From positions 4,675,701-4,739,700 of the forward strand of contig OZ024828.1 in assembly GCA_964016985.1 (NCBI GenBank): a stretch of 64,000 nt of DNA, written 5' to 3'. A program made the position numbers and the translations under genes. The DNA is from Anodontia alba (taxonomy: Eukaryota > Mollusca > Bivalvia > Lucinida > Lucinidae). Positions 32,300 to 42,629 of the stretch are shown in pieces; positions within the stretch are counted from its first letter, which is position 1, and each line of letters starts with the position of its first letter. Below the pieces are notes generated by a model. It was not told where the DNA came from, made no database searches, and worked only from the letters and a program-made list of their open reading frames with translations.

Positions 32300-32905
32300 A
32301 AACTGAAAACAGCTAACATGTTTACAAATTAAGTGTCCATTTATCTTAGCTTTTAGCACTCTTTGATTTAACATGGGTACCCACGTCATATATTTTCATG
32401 ATCACTATTTTATTTCATTGAGAACTGGCGAAAACTCTCACACTTATTGCCGAATATTCCCTTAACTTCTACTGTACCATGGGTGAGAAATATATCCCAT
32501 TTCTAGAAGTTTATCAAATAAATGCCGTTTCGTGCAAATCGGCAAGTGGTTGAAATTCCTAAAACATTTCTGGGACGCCCACATAATATCCTCTCAGTGA
32601 ATGCGGTTACATAATTGATGGGGAAATGAAAAAGACGAAATCGAACAAAAAAGGTGTGATGTATGAAGATTAACAATGAAGAAACTAAGAAGCAAATGAT
32701 ATTAGGATTGATACAGTGTTAGGTGAACTAGAAATCCTGAACACGCCTTCATATACGTGAAAACCTGTTTGCATGACTACTGTATATCGGTATACTTATT
32801 AGCATACTTGTATACTGATTTTGCCATATATTTTCTAAATGCATCAAAAAAAAAAAAAAAAAGAAAAAAAAAAAAATAGGTGCCTACGTCACAGACTTTT
32901 GAAAA
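32300..32905. other. Unassigned sequence with poly-A
   Basis: A-rich run at 32845-32876; otherwise nothing recognised. Confidence 0.4.
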
Positions 32906-32907
32906 GG

Positions 32908-33000
32908 AGCTTTTCTAAATGTAAAAAGGAAAGAATTTGCTCCCCTTGGCAGCAAGTTTTCCTTTTACTTTAGACTCCTTTTCACTAGGGCTTTGGTGGG
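32908..33000. repeat. Family L palindromic element
   Basis: TAAAAAGGAAAGAATTTGCT and CAGCAAGTTTTCCTTTTAC around CCCCTTGG, with the AGACTCCTTTTCACTAGGGC tail. Followed by a T-run at 33061-33084. Confidence 0.6.
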
Positions 33001-33187
33001 CAAGAAAGCAATAGGATGTAACAAAAAGTTGTTCTCTGCATTTGGTAAAATTTCTGCATACTTTTTTTTTTTTTTTTTTTTTTTCATTTTTGTTGTTCAA
33101 GAAACAGGTTGGGACACTTCATGATCTTAAGTGACAATCTGCATGAAATGTAAACGTCTACTTTCTGTAAATTATGAAAAAAATTAC

Positions 33188-33470
33188 ATCACGAAAACAT
33201 ATCAATCATAATCAATATAATTTTGACTCCCTGAAATCCCACTTTTATATTGTAAAACTGGGGTTTATTGGGGTATACATTATTTTTCTTATTTCTGCTC
33301 AAAAGTACAGATTGTGGATACTCGTTAGAACCGCATCGTCGAGGCGGCTCTAACTAGTACCCACGATCTATGTTTTGAGCAGAAATATGAAAAATATTAG
33401 AGTTATTACATGAAAATTTTCAGTTTTTGGAAGTGAAATTTTCTATATATTTGAATAGGCGTGTTTTCGT
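33188..33470 (+). mobile_element. Family H element with disturbed ends
   Basis: CATCACGAAAACATATCAAT has a short local insertion (ATCAATCATA) inside the left terminal repeat. The right terminal repeat stops at GTGTTTTCGT and continues CTGAGG, so the outer bases are lost or displaced. Confidence 0.88.
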
Positions 33471-33504
33471 CTGAGGTTTTTGTAATGTGTTTCATTGTGA
33501 TGGT

Positions 33505-33800
33505 TCGCAGATAACGCAGAAGACTACTTTGCGGACCAAACATATATTTATAATTTGGAACTGCATTAAGTTTAAGGGCGAGGTTTCGCGCGAGTAAAAC
33601 TAGTTCAAGCCCCCCTCCCCCTCCATCCCCTCCCCCCCCCCCCCCCAGCACCAGCAGTTATCCTACTGACAGTCCAATGGCGGGCTCTCTGTTGCAGTTC
33701 TTCTTTGTTTGTGCATCTGTGTTTTCATATGGTACTTCTGGTACTTGGGAGGACTGTACTTTGTGAGTGTGGCATTCTCAGAGTATCTTCACTGTTTATG
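33505..33800 (+). repeat. Family D repeat, partial
   Basis: GCGGACCAAACATATATTTA, GGGCGAGGTTTCGCGCGAGT, AAAACTAGTTCAAGC, a C-run, then TTGCAGTTCTTCTTTGTTTG and a diverged end block (TTGGGAGGACTGTACTTTGT). Confidence 0.65.
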
Positions 33801-33856
33801 TCGTCATGAAGCCTTAATTAAATAAGGAATATATGATTAAATAATATTTGCAGCTA

Positions 33857-34214
33857 CAGTCGAACATCAATGGCTCGAACATCTTTGGGACCATGAAAAT
33901 TTGTTCGAGACGTGGGTAGTTCGAGCCACTGAGGGTTTATCATGGCACCAGTTCAGGAAGCAAATAGCGATAATGTAGTGAAATCTTTTCGATTTCCTAC
34001 ACAATGATTGTATGTTGAGTGTACTCATTGGAATCGCCTCGATGAGACGATTCTTATGAGTACACACAACAAACAATTCCATTATAAAATAAGAAAAAAT
34101 CCCTAAATATTTGTTTTCTTTGGCTATTGGAAGAATTTTATAGGGACTGAAAAACGAGTTCGAATCATCCACGGTAAACGAGCCATCCGTGTTCGAGCCA
34201 TTGAGGTTATACTG
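33857..34214 (+). mobile_element. TCGAAC pogo-like MITE with H-type core
   Basis: CAGTCGAACATCAATGGCTC at the left; the right end GAGCCATTGAGGTTATACTG is its near complement; TA on both sides. Inner blocks GTAGTTCGAGCCACTGAGGG and AACGAGTTCGAATCATCCAC. The centre, GTGTACTCATTGGAATCGCC + TCGATGAGACGATTCTTATG, is a diverged form of the family H core. No transposase. Confidence 0.85.
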
Positions 34215-34477
34215 TATATTCACATCTACTTCTTTAGACATATACGGACTTTCCTTGATAACTGCTTTGTTTTCTTTTAGAAGAAAGATTTTATTTACGA
34301 AAATTGAAATGCCTAGAACTTTATTATTTAAAAAAAAAATGGTAGAACCCTTGACAGCGGTTTTGAATTAACGTTTTAATCTGATTTGTAACACACTTCC
34401 ATAAAATAAAAAAGCACGGTTTGTCAAGATCTTTCATCTTCAGCGCAGGCTGATCATAGTCCTTGCTGTCCGGATAT

Positions 34478-34739
34478 CATTCCGAAAACATGCCTATATA
34501 ATTTAAACCCCCACTTTTATATAATAAAACTCGGGTTTACAGGGGTAAACATTACTTTTCTTATTTCTGTTCAAAACCAGATTGTGGGTACTAGTTAGAA
34601 CCGCCCCGGCATGGCGGTTTAAACGAGTACTAACAATCTATGTTTTGAGCAGAAATATGAAAACTATCAGTGTTTTTTTTATCTGAAAATTTTCAGATTT
34701 TGGAAGTTTATATGTTTGATTAGGCGTGTTTTCGTAATG
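34478..34739 (+). mobile_element. Family H element, forward
   Basis: CATTCCGAAAACATGCCTAT to AGGCGTGTTTTCGTAATG. Several small deletions shorten the first hairpin; centre reads CCGCCCCGGCATGGCGG. Confidence 0.9.
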
Positions 34740-35067
34740 TGCTTGAAGGTATATTTTTACATGGCGCTGCCAAAATATGCCACAGCATATTCATTTGTGC
34801 TGCTATTTTACTCTTTGACATAACCATGTATTTATTGAAAGAAATGACAATAGTGTATGTCATTTCTGAAGACAAAACATTGTATCAACTGCAAAGAACA
34901 TTTAAAAGTTAATTGTGATTTGGTGTTGAAGTGAAAGACTACAAAAATACTTCATGTCAAGTTGACAAAGATGTGGGAAACAAAACATATTTTATGCAAA
35001 CACCAACAAGTAAAATGTTGAAATATGTCAGGGGAGAGTTTTATGCTGTATATTTTACAACAGCGCC
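34740..35067. other. Unassigned sequence
   Basis: Nothing recognised. Confidence 0.4.
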
Positions 35068-35069
35068 TT

Positions 35070-35177
35070 CCCAGCGGGCACATGACGTTAATACAACGTC
35101 GCCTCAACGTCGATGCAACGTCATGATGTTGCATCGATGTTGAGCCGACGTTGTATAAACGTCATGTGCCCACTGGG
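35070..35177. mobile_element. Family C palindrome, 108 bp
   Basis: CCCAGCGGGCACATGACGTT to its complement ending CCCACTGGG, same subtype as 12522-12629. TT on both sides (35068-35069 and 35178-35179). Confidence 0.87.
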
Positions 35178-35717
35178 TTACCACAGGTATTATTAATCTT
35201 TTCCAACTGGTCGATGGATCAGAACATTACCTTGTACGGTTGTCTATATAATCTTCCTATATTCCATAATGTATTGAAATCCAGAATACGTGGGGGTATA
35301 CTGTTATTACATGTTTCCTGTCCTTTCGACATCACTCGGAAAGACGTTTCATTTTTTTGCTTGGCGTTTTATTTTAAATGAAAATATTTTATTCTAGTTG
35401 ACCATATCTTGTCAGAAACCATTTGTTTTTTCTGTTTCTGTGTTCTGTTCTCAGATATTTACTCTAAAATTAAATTTACGGCCATAAATTGGTCTGACCT
35501 ATGCACTTTCTATAGTACAGTGATTTTTTGGAATTTTTGTCTGAGAAAATATTTTTTAATTTTCTTCGCTAAATTTGAATTATTGATGTTTTACAACAAT
35601 ACTGTGAAAATTTCCGAAAAAAAAAAGAACAAGCGGAACTTGTTGAAAATCTGACTGCAAGTTACCTACCCTACAGATTTTTTTCATAATTTGCATTCAT
35701 TTTTACAATGGGAAACC
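35178..35717. other. Unassigned AT-rich sequence
   Basis: No exon recognised; frames at plus 35151-35381 and 35409-35654 are T-rich without domains. Confidence 0.4.
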
Positions 35718-35913
35718 ATAACCCTTGCCTGCTGAATAAATTAAGATGCCACGCCTACTTCTAACTTCAGCCAATCAGATTACTTGATCTAGGCTGTTGA
35801 TACAAATCCACATGCTGAATGACAAACAGTGCAGATCCAGATCAGAAGAAGTCAACTGATCTAGATCCACACTGTTTGCATAGGTGGGGCATATCCAGGA
35901 CTACCAGGGTTAA
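35718..35913. mobile_element. Family T element
   Basis: ATAACCCTTGCCTGCTGAAT (left TTAA mutated) to CCAGGGTTAA. Contains ACAAACAGTGCAGATCCAG and GATCTAGATCCACACTGTTT, the inverted arms typical of the family, and the AGCCAATCAGATTACTTGAT block seen inverted at 46700 and 50670. Confidence 0.75.
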
Positions 35914-36049
35914 ACAGTGCCTCATCCAGGTTAGAGCATGTGATACATGTTCCTGGCACTCGATACCACCATGTGAATCTCGTAATTTCTATTCCGCTCC
36001 TATTCCTACATAAATACTGCCATGTCAGCTGTATGTCCGTCTATTTCCA

Positions 36050-36205
36050 GATAACGTGGGTCGCGTAAAAGCGCAGATTCAGATCATCCTGCACACGCTG
36101 AAATTATCATCCGGGCATTTGCTCTTAATTCATACATTCTTTAGTATCCAATGATTCTGTTAGCGGATTGTGAAGCCCTGATTGGACTGCGTGGATATTT
36201 GGTAT
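36050..36205 (+). repeat. Family P remnant
   Basis: GCGCAGATTCAGATCATCCT, TATCATCCGGGCATTTGCTC and ATGATTCTGTTAGCGGATTG in the P order; right half of the palindrome missing. Confidence 0.6.
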
Positions 36206-36735
36206 TGTCTTGTATTTCTAATCATTGCTTTCCTTTCTATCTAGGTACAGTTAGGTCAAAACGAGAGACTGAGGTTGACCCTGTACCATACCACACACCA
36301 CAGACCACACGTTAAACAAGACACAAAAAGTCGTAGTGTGCGTACGACCGACAAGCGATGGGAATAGCAGGAATAAGGAATAGGAAGCCAAGAATAAGTG
36401 TGAACATCTAAACAAAAAACAACAAAAAAAATGTTGTCAGCAAACTCTCAGGATTGTAGCAGTATTGAATTAGACTCCGACAGATCAAAGTAACTGCTGG
36501 TGACATTGTCTTGCGGAGTGTGCGTAAGACCAAAGAGCGGCGGGAAGTGGACATATGTGAACAACAAATTTCGTCAGCAAACACTCAGAACAATAGACAA
36601 GCATGGAGTTTGACAGTGTATTTTGATGCGGCGAACAGAAGCTTCGACATCAATCACTTACAGTGCGATATGCCCTAAATATTTGGTTGCATATATTTAT
36701 TCAGAAATGTTATAAATCATTGTTTGTGTAGGTTA
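36206..36735. other. Unassigned sequence
   Basis: Nothing recognised. AGTGTGCGTACGACC and GAGTGTGCGTAAGACC, about 165 bp apart, suggest a faint local duplication. Confidence 0.35.
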
Positions 36736-36741
36736 GCATAT

Positions 36742-36972
36742 GGGCCGCTACGTGAGAAGACGTACCTTCTGACATGTGCGCCCAACGAAGACTCAAATCA
36801 GACTGCGCATCCGCGCAGTCTGATTAGAGTCTTCATTGTCAACATGAAGAAAATTTGCATCATTGGCTTTCCGAAAATGGGCCAAGTGAAGATTCTGATC
36901 AGACTGCGCGAATGCGCAGGCTAATCTGAATCTTCGCTGGGCGCACATATCCAAAGGAACGGTTTCTGACGA
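36742..36972. mobile_element. Family U element, second subfamily
   Basis: GAGAAGACGTACCTTCTGAC and ATGTGCGCCCAACGAAGACT at the left; CTTCGCTGGGCGCACATATC and AAAGGAACGGTTTCT at the right. Two internal hairpins around ATCAGACTGCGCATCCGCGC and CAGACTGCGCGAATGCGCAG. Confidence 0.8.
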
Positions 36973-37084
36973 TGCGATCCAAATGGTATACATCGTAGAC
37001 GACTGCCGGCGGGTGTACCTTTTGTGTCATATTCCTGTACAAATAAGTAATACCCGAGACGCAAGAAGGACCCTTAAACCGTAT

Positions 37085-37250
37085 GTAATAAGTAAAGGCC
37101 CTGACCTGTCTGCATATGCACACAGGCTGATCATGGCCTTCTCTGGTCATTGATATGTTCTACAGTATATATTGATTCTGTAAGCGCAAAACGAAGGCCC
37201 TGATTAGAATGCGCAATTCTGATCTAGGCCTTCTTAACCAGCATATGTCA
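37085..37250. repeat. Two decayed family P palindromes
   Basis: AAAGGCCCTGACCTGTCTGC ... GGCTGATCATGGCCTTCTC, then GAAGGCCCTGATTAGAATGC ... CTGATCTAGGCCTTC. Confidence 0.5.
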
Positions 37251-37657
37251 TAGGGCCTTCTTTGCTCGAACGTGGCCATTTGGCACTTGCGCATCAAACA
37301 CATAACCCCATGTAAAATGGTGTTATGACAACAATTTGTAACACAATTTGAATATTATTACTTTAATATTTAGGAGGTTGCTGGAACACAAATTCTAACA
37401 ACAGATTAGCTACACGATAATCGTTAGTATGAATGATTGGTACAAGCCGACCAGATGATGTTTCGAAGTAATTTCGTCATTTATTCATGTGATTGCTAGA
37501 ACACATTCTTATAACATATTGGTCATGAATTATTACCTACACGATCTTCTTTAAAACCAATAATAGGTACATGGTAACCGGATGATGTTTCGAAATTTAT
37601 TTCTTCATTTTTATAAGATTGCTGGAACACGAAGTCTAACATCATACTGGCTGTGAC

Positions 37658-37937
37658 CATCACGAAAACATACCTATATAATTTTGACCCCCTTAAACCC
37701 CACCTTTATATAGTAAAACTGGGGTTTACAGGGGTATACATTATTTTTCTTATTTCTGCTCAAAACATAGATTGTGGGTACTCGTTAGAACCGCCTCGGC
37801 GAGGCGGTTCTAACGAGTACCCACAATCTATGTTTTGAGCAGAAATATGAAAAATATCGGAGTTTTTTTTATCTGAAAATTTTCAGTTTTTGGAGAAGAA
37901 ATTTTCTATATATTTGAATAGGCGTGTTTTCGTAATG
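37658..37937 (+). mobile_element. Family H element in satellite (1)
   Basis: CATCACGAAAACATACCTAT to AGGCGTGTTTTCGTAATG, between GGCTGTGAC and TTACTATCTACACG of a satellite unit. Central palindrome at 37757-37843 is perfect over about 43 bases per arm, the best in the window, so this copy is probably young. Confidence 0.96.
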
Positions 37938-38340
37938 TTACTATCTACACGACCATCACTAGTATCACTGGTTGATACCAGGTCACCAGATGGTTTCGAG
38001 GTCAATCTCTTCATCTATTTTAGGAGATAACTGGAACATATTCTAGCAACATGCTGATTTTTAATTTCGACTTACACGATCAACATTGTATTGAATGTGA
38101 TGGTGTAGGTCGAAATTAAAAGTCAGTATTGTTACGACGTCACCAGATGATGTTTCCAAGTCTTATTTCATCGTCTATTTATGAGATTGCTGTAACAACG
38201 TGTAGCAACATATTGGCTGTGAATTTCTACCAACACGACCATCATTTGTACTGCTATCAAGTACAAGATCACCAAATAATATTTGAAATCTACTCCATCA
38301 TCTGCTTATGAGATCGCTGGAACAAAGTCTAACAACATAT

Positions 38341-38621
38341 TTATCACGAAAACATACCTATAAAATTTTGACCCCCTTAAACCCCAATTTTATATAGTAA
38401 AACTGAGGATTACAGGGGTATACATTATTTTTCTTATTTGTGTTCAAAAAAATAGATTGTGGGTACTCGTTAGAACCGCCTCGCCGAGGCGGTTCTAATG
38501 AGTACCCACAATCTATATTTTGAGCAGAAATATGAAAAATATCAGTTTTTTTTTATCTGAAACTTTTCAGTTTTTGGAGGTGAAATTGTCTATATATTTG
38601 AATAGGCGTGTTTTCGTAATG
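38341..38621 (+). mobile_element. Family H element in satellite (2)
   Basis: TATCACGAAAACATACCTAT to AGGCGTGTTTTCGTAATG, splitting the unit phrase AACAACATAT|TGGCTGTGAA with no more than one T shared. Confidence 0.95.
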
Positions 38622-38846
38622 TGGCTGTGAATGTCAACCTACATGATCATCTTCAGTGGCAGTGATTGATACAAGGTCACCAGATGATGTTTCGAAGTCT
38701 TTTTGATCATATATCTATGATGTTGGTAGAACAAAGTCTAACAACAGATTGGCTGTGAATTACTGTCTACACGATCACCTTTAGTAGCATTGACCGGTAC
38801 TAGGTCACCAGATGATGTTTCGATATCTGTTTGATTATATATTTAT

Positions 38847-39120
38847 CATCACGAAAACATGCCTATAATTATGACCCCTTAAACCTCACATTTATATAGT
38901 AAAACTGTGGTTTACAGGGGTATACAGTTTTCTTATTTCTGCTCAAAAATATAGATTGTGGGTATTCGTTAGAATCGCCTCGTCAAGGCGGTTCTAACGA
39001 GTACCCACAATCTACGTTTTGAGCGGAAATATGAAAAATATCGGAATTTTTTTATCTGAAAATTTTCAGTTTTTAGAGGTGAAATTTTCTTTATATTTGA
39101 ATAGGCGTGTTTTCGTAATG
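38847..39120 (+). mobile_element. Family H element in satellite (3)
   Basis: CATCACGAAAACATGCCTAT to AGGCGTGTTTTCGTAATG, with TATATATTTAT on the left and TGATGTTGCCAGAAC on the right. Diverged in the first hairpin (AAACCTCACATTTATA). Confidence 0.94.
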
Positions 39121-39833
39121 TGATGTTGCCAGAACAAAGTGCAATAACATAATGGCTGTGAATTATCACCAACACGATGATCGTTAGCACCACGGACTGG
39201 TACAAGGTTACAGATTATGTTTCGAGGTCTGTTTCATCATCTGTTAATGAGATGGCTGAAACATAAAATCTAACAAGATATTTGCTGTGAATTTCGACCG
39301 CCATGATCATCATTAGTACCACGGATTGACACAATGTCACCAAATGATGTTTCCAAGTATATTTCATCATCTGTTTATGAGATGGCTGAAACACAATGTC
39401 GAACAACATATTGGCTGTGAATGTCGACCACCACGATCATCATTAGTACCAAGGATTGGTACAAGGTTACCAGATGGTGTTTCAATGTCTATTCCATCAT
39501 CTATTAATGAGACGGCTGGAACACAAATCTAACAAGATATCTGCTATGAATTTCGACCTGCACGATCATCAAAAGAACCACGGATTGGTACAAGATCATG
39601 GGATGATGTTTTGAGTCTGTTTCAGTATCTGTTAATGAGATGGTTGGAACAAAGACTTACAATATATTGGCTATGAATTATGTCCTACTCGACCAGCATT
39701 AGTAGCATTGATTAGTACAAGGTCAACTGGTGATGTTTTGAAGTCTATTTTATCATCTGTATTTATGAGCTCGCTAGATCAAAGTCTAACAACATATGGG
39801 CTGCGAATTACTACCAACACGATATAAGGATCA

Positions 39834-40262
39834 AACATGTTTTTTCATGCATTAATATTCGCTAGGTCCTGTGGGAGGTGTTGAAAACCGAGGCCGAAGA
39901 CCGCGGTTTTCAACACCTCCCAAGGGACCTGACGAATGTTAATACATTGAAAAACCATGTTCGATCGCTATTATTGCATAAAAACTTACAACACTTGCCA
40001 CATTTCAACTTATTTCTTGCACTATTTTGTTTCGCCTTTTCACCGATGTCTTGCGAACGTAATTTCCACGGACTATGCTCGTTCTAGGGCCGGGCAGTAC
40101 ACATCTTGTAACGGCAGCAAATCTGTGGCCCCGGTACGATCATATTGAAAGTTGCGTAGCCGTGCATTTACAGCGCGTGAATTGCCTTGTTAATACTCGG
40201 CTTTTCGTCGGTTAATGCACGGCTGTTGATGACATGCGACACTGCTTTTTATGCAATAATGA
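39834..40262. mobile_element. Palindromic insertion within the satellite
   Basis: The left part is a long hairpin: AACATGTTTTTTCATGCATT and GGGAGGTGTTGAAAACCG pair with CGGTTTTCAACACCTCCC and a right arm ending CATTGAAAAACCATGTT. A second part runs from CTATTATTGCATAAAAAC to TTTTTATGCAATAATGATC, itself inverted. Whether this is one element or two is unclear. No coding frame. Confidence 0.65.
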
Positions 40263-40584
40263 TCATTACTACCACTAACTAGTACGAAATCACCAGACAA
40301 TGGTTCAAAATCTATTTCATCTTTTATTTATGAGACTGCTAGAACAAATTCTAACAACATATTGCTATGAAGTTCGACCTACACGATCATCATTAGTATC
40401 ACCGATTGGTACAAGGTCACCAGATGATCTTTTGAAGTCTATTTCATCATCTCTTCTACATGTACGATTGCTGTATTTACAGAAATGGTTCGCTAGAATC
40501 CTGTTCCTATTAATACTGCCAAGCCGGCATGAAGGTGCCTGGCAGTTCAGACATAGGTCACATCACATAACTATACCTGATCTG

Positions 40585-40675
40585 GATCTGTTTTCTTCAG
40601 TTATTGGAAGAATTTCGTAGGGATTCAAAAACGAGTTCGAATCAGCCATGATAAATGAGCAGTCGGTGTTCGACT
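40585..40675 (+). mobile_element. Fragment of the TCGAAC pogo-like MITE
   Basis: TTATTGGAAGAATTTCGTAG, AACGAGTTCGAATCAGCCAT and GAGCAGTCGGTGTTCGA match the right part of 33857-34214 without its core. Confidence 0.6.
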
Positions 40676-40927
40676 TGTAAACTGCTCTTGTCATGACTCT
40701 ACGAATGGGTGTTATTTTTGCAATGCTCGGAAAATGTTAAAACGAGCTGGCTGTCCAAGTGTATGTTAACCTAGATTTACATGATTGTTCTAAAGCGATA
40801 AATCCACCATTTCCCAAAGTATTAGCACATATAAACCTGAAACTGTTTGCCACCCATCCAGCACTTTAAGTCACAACGTCAGGTAGTTAGGTGCATTATA
40901 AGGCAGTAAAATGGACAAGTATGGTAA

Positions 40928-41200
40928 CATCACGAGAACATAGCTATATAATTTCGACCCCCTTAAACCCCATTCTATATAGCAAAACTGGAGTTTACAG
41001 GGGTATACATTATTTTTCTTATTTTTGCTCGAAAACATAAATTGTGATACTCGTTAGAACCACCTCGTCGAGGCGGTTCTAACGAGTACCCACAATCTAT
41101 GTTTTGAGCTGAAAAATGAAAAAAAAATATCAGATTTTTTTTATCTGAATTTTTTCAGTTTTTGGTGGTGAAATTTATTTGAATAAGCATGTTTTCGTAT
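40928..41200 (+). mobile_element. Family H element, forward
   Basis: CATCACGAGAACATAGCTAT to ATAAGCATGTTTTCGTAT. The right end has lost its final bases, and the centre is slightly decayed (ACCACCTCGTCGAGGCGGT). Confidence 0.91.
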
Positions 41201-41394
41201 ATTGTGGATAAATATGACATTTTTCACATGCAGCGACTACCTTTAATTTAGTGACATTATCAATGACATTCTTAGCTGCATTTCTTCCTCTGACACTTCA
41301 CATTAATTATTTAAAGTCAATTCTATTTCATATTCTTATACAAGTTTTGTGTTATTAAACAGTAATAATCCATCAGTTTGCTATTAATTAACGT

Positions 41395-41640
41395 TTAGCA
41401 TGCTGGGTAAAATTTTCAGCAGACGACATTTTGAATATTTTTTGCATTTTACGCAGAAAACAGGTTTTGACTTTTCATGCAAATTGTCGTGCAAATTGTC
41501 TCCAAGGGAGAACATTTACATAATATGCCAAAACCTGTTTTCTTGGAAATATAAGAAAAAAACAAACAAACAAACAAACAAAAAAACAATTAGTTTGTCG
41601 TCTGCTGAATATGCCCAGAGGGTGGCAAAGGTTAAGGTAC
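41395..41640. mobile_element. Family G palindromic element
   Basis: TAGCATGCTGGGTAAAATTT, CAGCAGACGACATTTTGAAT, AACAGGTTTTGACTTTTCAT on the left; ATGCCAAAACCTGTTTTC and TTGTCGTCTGCTGAATATGC on the right. A short direct duplication (GTGCAAATTGTC) and an AAAC-rich run lie inside. Confidence 0.8.
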
Positions 41641-41924
41641 ACCCAAGTAATCTATCAAGTTTTGTAAATGTTAAGTATGAGGTATTACAAAGTGTTCATG
41701 ATTTATTGCAAAATACGTTTCGTATGTGTGCAAGATGACGTTTTTCAACAATATTGTATATGACGGTGACCTAAATATTGTAAAGTATCGTGCAGGTATT
41801 CTATTATATAACATGCTAAATTTAAATTTCGGAGCGAACAGGGTGTGCTACACTAGCTGAACATATTCTAAAATGGATGAAGAATACATTCACAGAACTG
41901 ACAACAGCTAAAGTATCAAGATGT

Positions 41925-41978
41925 CTGTGCCAGACTAGCTAGTCCCGGCAGATAAGGCCTCGTCAGCGACCCTCATGC
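41925..41978 (-). ncRNA. Hammerhead ribozyme remnant B
   Basis: Minus strand: ATGAGGGTCG, CTGACGA, stem II GGCC/TGCC around TTATC, then GGGA where GAAA is required, then CTAGCTAG, the TC cleavage step and TGGCAC. The cleavage triplet GTC is intact and its first three stem I pairs (U-G, G-C, G-U) can form, but the core GAAA is lost, so it is likely inactive. Lies 18 bp from a family H end. Confidence 0.65.
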
Positions 41979-41995
41979 ATATTTTCAAAACTCAC

Positions 41996-42274
41996 CATCA
42001 CGAAAACACGACTATATAATTTTGTCCTCCTTAAACCCCACTTTTATACAGTAAAACTGGGGTTTACAGGGGTATACATTATTTTTCTTATTATGCTCAA
42101 AAACATAGATTGTGGGTACTCGTTAGAACCGCCTCGGTGAGGCGGTTTTTACGAGTACACAAATCTATGTTTTGAGCAGGAATATGGAAAATATCAGAAT
42201 TTTTCATCTGAAAGTTTTCGTTTTTTTTGGTGGTAAAATTCTCACCATATTTGAATAGGTGTGTTTTCGTAATG
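41996..42274 (+). mobile_element. Family H element, forward
   Basis: CATCACGAAAACACGACTAT to AGGTGTGTTTTCGTAATG. Centre GCCTCGGTGAGGCGGTTTTT shows arm mutations. Confidence 0.92.
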
Positions 42275-42345
42275 GGAATCCAAAGGACCAGAAATATAAA
42301 CTACACTGGGAGACCTTTTATGGTTGTCACATGGCACTAACATCA

Positions 42346-42482
42346 CATTACAAAAACATGCCTATTCAAATATACTGAAAATTTTACCACCAAAAACTGA
42401 AAATTTACAGATACAAATTCTGATATTTTTCATATTTCTGATCAAAACATAGATTGTGGGTACTCGTTAGAACCGCCTCGAC
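42346..42482 (-). mobile_element. Family H half element
   Basis: CATTACAAAAACATGCCTAT through TACTCGTTAGAACCGCCTCG, then abruptly ACCAGACAAAAAG. The break is at the centre of the main palindrome, as at 3188 and 60090. Confidence 0.88.
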
Positions 42483-42551
42483 CAGACAAAAAGTGTCTGT
42501 TTTCTACCTGCAGAGCTAGTGGTGTTAACTAAAGAATACAATGTATTTGTG

Positions 42552-42614
42552 CTATGGTATATCAAAGGGATCAAAAGCAGCGACATTGCTGCTTTTGACC
42601 CCTTTTGAACACCA
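42552..42614. repeat. Inverted repeat (hairpin)
   Basis: TGCTATGGTATATCAAAGGG / CCCTTTTGAACACCATACGA with inner ATCAAAAGCAGC and GCTGCTTTTGA around GACATT. Single copy here; possibly a short MITE. Confidence 0.55.
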
Positions 42615-42629
42615 TACGATGCTTGTATT

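Larger units (their letters stand above)
37370..40470 (+). repeat. Satellite, about 125-130 bp units
   Basis: The phrase GGTCACCAGATGATGTTTCG or a variant recurs near 37448, 37573, 37978, 38130, 38265, 38675, 38801, 39203, 39334, 39463, 39592, 39720, 40287 and 40411. Between these each unit carries CATCTGTTTATGAGATTGCT, AACAACATATTGGCTGTGAA and ACACGATCATCATTAGTA. Three family H copies and the 39834-40262 insertion account for the larger gaps. Non-coding. Confidence 0.88.

Noticed and set aside
36793..36993. Open frames in both strands around 36.8-37.0 kb
   Set aside because: They follow the two hairpins of a family U element (peptides such as CAQRRFRLACAF recur in U copies).
13794..38000. 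Recurring peptide such as YNFDPLKPHFYIVKLGFTG in many open frames
   Set aside because: It is the forward translation of the left third of family H. It recurs because the DNA element recurs; the palindrome behind it and frequent stops in sister copies argue against a protein.
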